A DNA stretch of 64,000 bases, from contig NZ_CALPDD010000002.1 of NCBI RefSeq assembly GCF_943193205.1, positions 124,001 to 188,000 of the forward strand, given 5' to 3'. Both the position numbers and the translations under genes were made by a program. The DNA is from Alistipes muris. Its GTDB lineage: Bacteria; Bacteroidota; Bacteroidia; Bacteroidales; Rikenellaceae. Each line of letters starts with the position of its first letter. The stretch's first letter is position 1. Under the pieces are notes generated by a model. The model was not told the DNA's origin and made no database searches. It saw nothing but the letters and a program-made list of their open reading frames with translations. This document shows, piece by piece, positions 58,747 through 64,000 of the stretch.

Positions 58747-59775
58747 ATGCAAACACTATCCGAACAGCCCATCGCGCCACCCGTGGACCGGGCCCTGCTG
58801 CTGCAGGAGCTGACGCCCGAGCGCAAAATCCGCGATACGAAGAAAGCCGACAACGAAATCTATATTTTCGCCGCAGCCGAATGCCCGGCGCTGATGCGCG
58901 AAATCGGGCGCCTGCGCGAACTGGCGTTCCGCGGTGCCGGGGGCGGCACCGGCTGCGAAGTCGACATCGACGAGGAAGACCTCGCGGGCGACGGCTACTA
59001 CCAGCTTATCGTCTGGGACCCCGCGGCCCAGGAAATCGTGGGCGGCTATCGGTTCATCGTCTGCACCTCCCCGCACCCGCGCCACCTCTCGACCGAACAC
59101 TATTTCCGTTTCAGCGAGAAGTTCCGGCGGCGCTTCCTGCCCCGCACCATCGAACTGGGCCGGTCGTTCGTGCAGCCCGCCTACCAGGCCCGGCAAAACT
59201 CCAAGAGCCTCTATGCGCTGGATAATCTGTGGGACGGTCTCGGAGCGCTCATCGTGCTGAACCCCAAGGCAAAATACCTTTTCGGCAAGGTGACCATGTA
59301 CACCACCTACAAGTCCGTGGCACGCAATGCGCTGATTTGGTTCCTGCGTCACTATTTCCCCGACCGCGACCGGCTGGTCGAGGGCATCCACCCGCTCCAG
59401 CTCGACTTGAACGACCCCTACTACGAACAGTTCTTCACGGGGGAGAACTACCAGGAAAACTACCGGATTCTCATTCAGAAAATCCGCGAATTCAACGAGA
59501 ATATCCCGCCACTCATCAACGCCTACATGAACCTTTCGCCCACCATGCGGGTGTTCGACACGGTTTCCAACCCCGATTTCGGCAACGTCGAGGAGACGGG
59601 CATTCTGATTACCATTCCCGACATCTACACCGAAAAGCGCGAACGCTACACCCGGTGGATCGGCTGGCGGCGCAACCTCAAGGCCCGCCGCGAGGCGTTC
59701 CGCCTGCACCTGATCGACCACATGGAACGCAGGAAAAAGAAAAAGGCCGAAGCAGGATTAAAAATGAAAAATTAA
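58747..59775 (+). CDS. glsB: GNAT-fold N-acyltransferase (GlsB-like)
   Basis: A 342-residue Acetyltransf_5/hemolysin-family protein: LRELAFRGAGGGTG, YYQLIVWDPAAQEIVGGYRF, IELGRSFVQPAYQ and the middle SLYALDNLWDGLGALIVLNP. It would transfer a 3-hydroxyacyl group to an amino acid, the first step of glycine lipid synthesis in Bacteroides. The last residues MKN and the TAA are part of the ATTAAAA heptad array. Its gene follows the PlsC-like gene by 18 bases. Confidence 0.8.
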   Translation: MQTLSEQPIAPPVDRALLLQELTPERKIRDTKKADNEIYIFAAAECPALMREIGRLRELAFRGAGGGTGCEVDIDEEDLAGDGYYQLIVWDPAAQEIVGGYRFIVCTSPHPRHLSTEHYFRFSEKFRRRFLPRTIELGRSFVQPAYQARQNSKSLYALDNLWDGLGALIVLNPKAKYLFGKVTMYTTYKSVARNALIWFLRHYFPDRDRLVEGIHPLQLDLNDPYYEQFFTGENYQENYRILIQKIREFNENIPPLINAYMNLSPTMRVFDTVSNPDFGNVEETGILITIPDIYTEKRERYTRWIGWRRNLKARREAFRLHLIDHMERRKKKKAEAGLKMKN

Positions 59776-59784
59776 AAATTAAAA
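59757..59784 (+). repeat. ATTAAAA heptad array at the end of glsB
   Basis: ATTAAAA, ATGAAAA, ATTAAAA, ATTAAAA in phase, giving the last three glsB codons and the stop. Confidence 0.8.
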
Positions 59785-59797
59785 ATCCATATAAGAC

Positions 59798-59840
59798 GAA
59801 AAGGAGAGAGAGCTCAGGGCCCTTTCTCCTTTCTTTTTCA
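59798..59840. terminator. Terminator between glsB and kdsC
   Basis: AAAGGAGA (59800-59807) pairs with TCTCCTTT (59825-59832) and is followed by CTTTTTC. Loop contains GAGAGCTCAGGGCCC. Located between convergent genes, so it may act on both strands. Confidence 0.75.
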
Positions 59841-59855
59841 AACGGATTTTTAGTT

Positions 59856-60401
59856 TCAGTTCGACGCGGCCAGGCTCGACGGGGTGACGCCCTGCGAATC
59901 GCGGGCCCAGTCGCCCCGGGCGCGCAGCACCTGCTCCACGATGTCGCGCACGGCGCCCGCGCCGCCTGCAAACTGCGACACGTAGCGCGACGCTTCGACC
60001 ACCTCGGGCGCCGCATCGGCCGGGCAGACCGGAATCCCCACTTCGCGCATGCACTCCAGGTCGGGAATGTCGTCGCCCATGTAGATGACGTTCGCCGGGT
60101 CGATTCCCTCGCGGCGGAAATAGTCGCGCAGGGTGGTGATCTTGTCCATGCAGTCGAGGTGGTATTCATTGATTCCCAGCATCTTCAGCCTGTTTTCCAG
60201 CGTCCGGCCCCGGCCGCCCGATATGACGCAGACCCGGTAGCCCATCTTGATGGCATAGGCCAGCGCGTAGCCGTCCTTGGCGTTGTAGCGGCGGATGAAA
60301 TCGCCCTCGGCCGTGGGCACGATGCCCCCGTCGGTCATCACACCGTCCACATCGAAGACGAAGGCTTCGGTGCGGGCTATGTCCTCCTTGAAGTTTCCCA
60401 T
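59856..60401 (-). CDS. kdsC: KdsC-like HAD phosphatase
   Basis: A 181-residue HAD hydrolase: FVFDVDGVMTDGG with Asp17 and Asp19, the Lys in FIRRYNAKDGYALAYA, and VIYMGDDIPDLECMREVG. KdsC removes the phosphate from Kdo-8-phosphate in lipopolysaccharide synthesis; the type is the short tetrameric form. No kdsA/kdsB nearby. Overlaps DUF2520 by 25 bases, a pairing seen in Bacteroidota. Confidence 0.88.
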   Translation of the reverse strand: MGNFKEDIARTEAFVFDVDGVMTDGGIVPTAEGDFIRRYNAKDGYALAYAIKMGYRVCVISGGRGRTLENRLKMLGINEYHLDCMDKITTLRDYFRREGIDPANVIYMGDDIPDLECMREVGIPVCPADAAPEVVEASRYVSQFAGGAGAVRDIVEQVLRARGDWARDSQGVTPSSLAASN

Positions 60402-61150
60402 ATGTGTTGGCTTATTGTCGTGTAAATCGTTCGCAGCAGTTCGTCGTCGAGCATCGCCGCGTGGCGTTCCTGCGTCGCAAGGTCGCCCCGCACGGCCGGA
60501 CCCGTCTGCACGGCGGCGGGCGATGCGGCGTCGAGGGCCTTGGCCGTCGTCTCGGCGATAAGAGGTTTCAGCAGGCCGAAATCCAGCCCTGCGGCCTCCG
60601 TCAGCTCCGCACCCACGGCATACATGTGGTTCACGAAGTTGCAGACGAAGACGGCCGCAAGGTGCAGCCGCGCCCGCCGCGCCGAATCGGCCGCATGGAC
60701 ATGCCGCGTAATCCGCCGGGCGAGCGTCTCCAGTTCGGTTTGCAGCGCAGGCGTCGACGCTTCGATGAAGACCGGCAGGTCCGCAAAGCCGACCCGCCGC
60801 CCGCGCGTGAAAGTCTGAAGCGGATAGAACACGGCCCGCCGCGCGAACTTCGCCGGGAGCGCTTCCAGCGGCACGCACCCCGCCGTATGGGCCACCGCGG
60901 CCCGTTCCGGTATCGGCAGCGCCGCCGCCACTTCGGCCACGGCCCGGTCGCTCACCGCCAGCAGGTAGAGGTCGGCCTCGGCCAGCTCCTCCGGCCGGGT
61001 CGCCCAGCCGCAGCCCGCCAGCCCGGCCACTTCCTGCGCCCGGGCGGCGTTGCGTGCAAAGACCTGCACCAGCCGCAGGCCGCTGCCGGCTATCGCCCGG
61101 GCCAGCGATTCGGCCACATTGCCGCTGCCGATGATTACGATGCTATCCAA
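60377..61150 (-). CDS. Rossmann-like DUF2520 protein
   Basis: A 257-residue protein: NAD(P)-binding start IVIIGSGNVAESLARAIAGS, later AAVAHTAGCVPLEALP and the C-terminal DUF2520 helical part (HLAAVFVCNFVNHMYAVGAE). Related to ProC-like dehydrogenases; reaction unknown. Start codon is TTG at 61150. No Met is available earlier. It follows yihY after 50 bases. Confidence 0.85.
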   Translation of the reverse strand: MDSIVIIGSGNVAESLARAIAGSGLRLVQVFARNAARAQEVAGLAGCGWATRPEELAEADLYLLAVSDRAVAEVAAALPIPERAAVAHTAGCVPLEALPAKFARRAVFYPLQTFTRGRRVGFADLPVFIEASTPALQTELETLARRITRHVHAADSARRARLHLAAVFVCNFVNHMYAVGAELTEAAGLDFGLLKPLIAETTAKALDAASPAAVQTGPAVRGDLATQERHAAMLDDELLRTIYTTISQHIWETSRRT

Positions 61151-61214
61151 TGAAAATCAAGAATTAAAAAATCCGACCGCAGTATTTCTACAAGCAATTT
61201 CTAATTTTTCACCT
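61150..61214. repeat. Heptad arrays flanking a short core between yihY and the DUF2520 gene
   Basis: ATGAAAA, TCAAGAA, TTAAAAA on the left (61150-61170) and GCAATTT, CTAATTT, TTCACCT on the right (61194-61214). The right arm includes the yihY stop codon (TAG on the minus strand). Confidence 0.6.
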
Positions 61215-62532
61215 TGGGTTTTTCGTTCCCCAGCAATTCGACTATCTTCACATTGTCCTTCGATTCGCGGGCACAGCGCTTGAGGTATTCCACTTCGCGG
61301 TCGATGCGCTGCAATTCGGGTGTCGGCGTCGGGACGAAACACTCCTGCCCCGACTGCTCCACGGCTTCGAGAATGCCGTAGACCGTCAGCGAAGCGATGT
61401 CGTGCGCCGGAATGTAGGCCATTTCGCGTTCGTTCTCGGTCATCGGCACCGCCAGCAGCTGCCCGGCCTGCACCAGCTGATAAAGAACATCGTTCACGAT
61501 GCGCGTCGGCAGTTCCAGCCGCTGCCGGATCGTCTCCGCCGGGATCGCTCCGCCATGACTGCGCAGATAGTCCACCACCGTCAGCATGACCGCCAGCAGG
61601 AGCTTGCGGCGCTGGTCATAGCTCACCAGCAGCGATTCGCGCTCCTCGCAGAAACGCGAAATATTCTGATAGGCGAACGACAGTTCGCCACCGAACAGCA
61701 GAATCTCCCACGAGGTCTGCATCCAGATAAGGAACAGCGGCAGCGCCGCGAAACTGCCGTAGATGGCATTGTACGACGTCATCCATCGCTGCACGTACAG
61801 ATAACCCCATTGGAACAGCGCAAAGGCGGTTCCGGCCACGATGCCCGCCATCAGAGCGCTTGAGAGGCGCACCCGGGCGTTGGGAATGACCATGTAGAAG
61901 AAGGTGAACATCCCCCAGATGACCGTCACCGAAGCCAGCCGCGAAAGCAGCGTCCACTGCCAGCCGTCGCCGAAGCCGAGCAGCTGGCGGGCATAGCCGC
62001 CCAGCGCCCCCGCGATGACCCACAGAATCGGCACTATCATGACGATGGCGATGTAGTCGCTCCATTGGCGGGCGATACTGCGTTCGACCTTGACCTCCCA
62101 AATGTTGTTGAAAGCGTTCTCGATCGACCCGAACACCCGTATCACGGCCCAGAACAGCATGACCAGCGCCACGACCGCCACCACACCGCCCTGCGTGCGG
62201 GCCAGCGCCTTTTCGGCGAACGTGACGACGTAGTCGATCATCTCAGGGCTCTGCGGAAAAAGGCCGTAGAGACCCTGCACCAGCCCGTCGGCCAGCCCGA
62301 AGCCCTTGACCACGGCGAAGACCACCGCCAGAATCGGCACCAGCGACATGAGCGTGTAGAAAGTCAGCGCCGCCGAACGCACGATAGTGCCGTGCTCCAA
62401 CAGCCCGCGGGCCGTGTAGAACAGCAGTTTGTACTGCTGGACCAGCCACCGCGCCACCGGACTGCGCCACTCGCTGACGTCGCGCCGGAAAATGGTGTCG
62501 GTGAAATAGGTGATTATCTGCTTGATTTTCAA
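61201..62532 (-). CDS. YihY/BrkB-family membrane protein
   Basis: A 443-residue protein: six TM helices in about 35-290 with LTFYTLMSLVPILAVVFAVV and SFAALPLFLIWMQTSWEILL, followed by a cytoplasmic winged-helix-like C-terminal part (LLAVMLTVVDYLRSHGGAIP) and an acidic/basic tail. The family is called virulence factor BrkB, but its function is not clear. Last codons VKN and TAG are in the heptad array. Confidence 0.88.
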   Translation of the reverse strand: MKIKQIITYFTDTIFRRDVSEWRSPVARWLVQQYKLLFYTARGLLEHGTIVRSAALTFYTLMSLVPILAVVFAVVKGFGLADGLVQGLYGLFPQSPEMIDYVVTFAEKALARTQGGVVAVVALVMLFWAVIRVFGSIENAFNNIWEVKVERSIARQWSDYIAIVMIVPILWVIAGALGGYARQLLGFGDGWQWTLLSRLASVTVIWGMFTFFYMVIPNARVRLSSALMAGIVAGTAFALFQWGYLYVQRWMTSYNAIYGSFAALPLFLIWMQTSWEILLFGGELSFAYQNISRFCEERESLLVSYDQRRKLLLAVMLTVVDYLRSHGGAIPAETIRQRLELPTRIVNDVLYQLVQAGQLLAVPMTENEREMAYIPAHDIASLTVYGILEAVEQSGQECFVPTPTPELQRIDREVEYLKRCARESKDNVKIVELLGNEKPKVKN

Positions 62533-62602
62533 AGTTCCGAATGTTTAGTATCCATGATGCAGGTTTTCCCGCTTCGGCAGCCCCCGCTCCCTACAAAAGT
62601 AG

Positions 62603-63754
62603 TCATTTCAGACGGACCGTCCAAAAGCGGCCGTCGATTTTCGTGAAAGCCAGCCGCACGTCGTCGCCCGGACGCAGCCGCGTGCGGCGCATGATTTCGT
62701 CGGCCGACAGCGGGAAGTCGCGCTTGAGCATCGTCGCACCCCGGCCGCCCAGCTCGCGCCGCAGCCGCCGGGGGTCGTAGGGCTCGACGGCCTCGATTGC
62801 GAATACCTTGCCGAGCACTTCCTCGGGCTTCCGCACCGAGAATCCGAAGCCGTTGTCGCTCCAGATGTCGGCCTTTCCGGCCAGTTGAAGCCGCGCCAGC
62901 CGGGCTTTCTGCAGCGCCGCATCGGGCACCGTCAGCCACGCATAGCGCTGCGGGTCGAACGTTTCAGGAAGCGGCACCGAAGCACCGGGACACGCGGTGA
63001 ATTCGCGGTCCGGATTGCCGAGCGCCGTGGCCGTCACGGCCGGGCCGCTGCCATCGTCGTAGACCAGCACCTCCTTGCATTCGCCCTCCAGCGAGACCAC
63101 TTCCACACGGCTCTGCGGAAAGAGCCGCAAGGCTTCGCCGACGTCGAACAGGGGCGAATTCTTCAGACACAGCCGCCCCGCGACCCGCCGGATTGCAGGC
63201 AGCAAGGCCGGAACCGAAGGCGAACAATCCTCCAGCCGCACCAGCTTGCGGCCCGTCGCCGAACGGCGGTCGGGGTCGGCATAGACCCAATCGAACCGCT
63301 CCTGCGTCCGGGCCAGGTACTCCTCGGCCGGAGCGCAGACGACCTCCACGTTCGCAACGCCCAGCCGCCGGAAATTCTCCTGCGCAATGCGGGCCAGCAC
63401 GGCGTCGCGTTCGAGCGTCACCACCCGGCCGAACCTGCGGCTGAGCGCCAGAGCATCGACCCCCAGCCCGCACGTAAGGTCGAGCACCGCATCGCCCGCG
63501 ATGTTCTTGTGCTCCGCACAGCGTTCGCTCGACGCCTGCTCGAATGCCAGCGGCGGCAGGATGCACTGCGCGGCGGCATACGACGGCAGTTTCCGCGCCG
63601 CGCGTTGCAGATATTTGACCTGCGTGGCGACAATCCGCGTATGGGGCACCCGTGCGTCGAGCGCCACTTCCAGCGGGTCGCGGCCGCGGTTTTCCGCCAC
63701 GGCACGGGTCACCGCACCGCTCACCAGCAGTTCGTATTCCTCGGGGGCAATCAT
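62603..63754 (-). CDS. Class I SAM-dependent methyltransferase with THUMP-like C-terminal domain
   Basis: A 383-residue protein: helical N-terminus (KLPSYAAAQCILPPLAFEQ), SAM motif VLDLTCGLGVDALALSRRFG, DWVYADPDRRS, then a C-terminal THUMP-like domain (GRGATMLKRDFPLSADEIM). The type modifies an RNA in related proteins, but the target is not known to me. Start at 63754 overlaps the next upstream gene's stop in ATGA. The 70 bases after the stop, before yihY, hold no gene. Confidence 0.85.
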   Translation of the reverse strand: MIAPEEYELLVSGAVTRAVAENRGRDPLEVALDARVPHTRIVATQVKYLQRAARKLPSYAAAQCILPPLAFEQASSERCAEHKNIAGDAVLDLTCGLGVDALALSRRFGRVVTLERDAVLARIAQENFRRLGVANVEVVCAPAEEYLARTQERFDWVYADPDRRSATGRKLVRLEDCSPSVPALLPAIRRVAGRLCLKNSPLFDVGEALRLFPQSRVEVVSLEGECKEVLVYDDGSGPAVTATALGNPDREFTACPGASVPLPETFDPQRYAWLTVPDAALQKARLARLQLAGKADIWSDNGFGFSVRKPEEVLGKVFAIEAVEPYDPRRLRRELGGRGATMLKRDFPLSADEIMRRTRLRPGDDVRLAFTKIDGRFWTVRLK

Positions 63755-64000
63755 ACGGGCAAATGTACGCTTTTTTTCGGTTTGCACCACCACGCCGCCG
63801 TCGCACCCGCAAAAAGCAGGTAGCAGACCGCCGTTCCTCCGGCCGACAGCGTATATTCCACCGCTCCGCCCGGCAGCGACGCCACCCCGCGGGCCAGCGC
63901 GTTCAGCGCCCAGGCCGCCGCTTCGCCGACCGCAGGCACTCCCGGCACCAACAGACCCAAAACCCCGCAGCACACCACCACGCCTGCCAGCGGGACGACC
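63751..64000 (-). CDS. C-terminal fragment of a membrane protein, possibly ComEC (partial)
   Basis: The gene continues past the window end. The visible 83 codons have two hydrophobic stretches (VVCCGVLGLLVPGVPAVGEA and SAGGTAVCYLLFAGATAAWW) around LARGVASLPGGAVEYT, then a short basic tail. The pattern (helix, short amphipathic part with SLPGG, helix, end) resembles the end of the ComEC competence domain, but this is weak. Coupled to the methyltransferase (ATGA). Confidence 0.4.
   Translation of the reverse strand, partial: VVPLAGVVVCCGVLGLLVPGVPAVGEAAAWALNALARGVASLPGGAVEYTLSAGGTAVCYLLFAGATAAWWCKPKKSVHLPV

Overview
The window reads as chromosome of a high-GC member of the Bacteroidota, most likely Bacteroidales and Rikenellaceae/Alistipes-like. 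Evidence: promoters of the TTTG-N(17-21)-TAnnTTTG type, families typical of the phylum (DUF4271, DUF4296, DUF6712, TlpA-type lipid or secreted thioredoxins, a PASTA-tailed FtsI, TonB, a glycine-lipid acyltransferase pair), a DAP-type MurE motif (DNPR), and no Shine-Dalgarno pattern strong enough to guide starts. The genus is inference.

Layout. 1-3760 (+): sensor kinase, DUF4271 protein, hemD, rnpA, yidD. 3806-10344 (-): CDF metal exporter with a hemerythrin/LuxR regulator, then hflX-upp-LTA-synthase-like sulfatase, and tonB. 10505-13020: rlmN, a secreted thioredoxin, rsmG, separated by an unusual family of short repeat elements. 13004-17259 (-): tgt-lptF/G-PASTA protein-rluD. 17354-20779 (+): glycosyltransferase, ECF sigma, YgiQ. 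20776-24247 (-): porin, recO, prmA, TlpA protein. 24465-25397 (+): xerD. 25392-35136 (-): a tightly packed run from a flippase and holB through folK, envelope lipoproteins, rbfA and a LolC/E-like permease. 35508-36491 (-): corA. 36492-37790 has no convincing gene and holds divergent promoters, DnaA-box-like sites and repeats. 37791-45386 (+): a seven-gene phage-derived structural cassette (two tail-tip-like proteins, ClpP-like head protease, capsid, portal, DUF6712 connector, P5-like hydrolase) with no terminase, tape measure, integrase or lysis/regulatory genes. 45662-46813 (+): rplY, pth. 46942-48028: MATE pseudogene behind an attenuator-like leader. 48209-57726 (-): hslR-like gene and the upper dcw cluster rsmH-ftsL-ftsI-murE-mraY-murD-ftsW, which stops after ftsW. 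57895-59775 (+): glsA/glsB-like pair. 59856-64000 (-): kdsC, DUF2520, YihY, a methyltransferase and a fragment, possibly ComEC.

How the genes work together: the dominant theme is envelope construction (peptidoglycan precursor synthesis and septal synthesis, LPS export and Kdo synthesis, lipoprotein trafficking, glycine lipids, porin and OMPs) with translation/RNA housekeeping (rnpA, rlmN, rsmG, rluD, tgt, rsmH, rbfA, prmA, hflX, rplY, pth).

The most unusual signal is non-coding. At least 16 arrays of degenerate seven-base repeats (GTGAAAA-like or AATTRTG-like) sit at gene boundaries. Several run into the 3 prime ends of genes and supply the last codons and the stop codon (rlmN, rsmG, rluD, ftsW, yihY, glsB, the P5-like gene); others end just before start codons, or supply the -33 box of a promoter. 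Many flank small inverted-repeat cores, three of them sharing the palindrome TAAAACGTTTTA.
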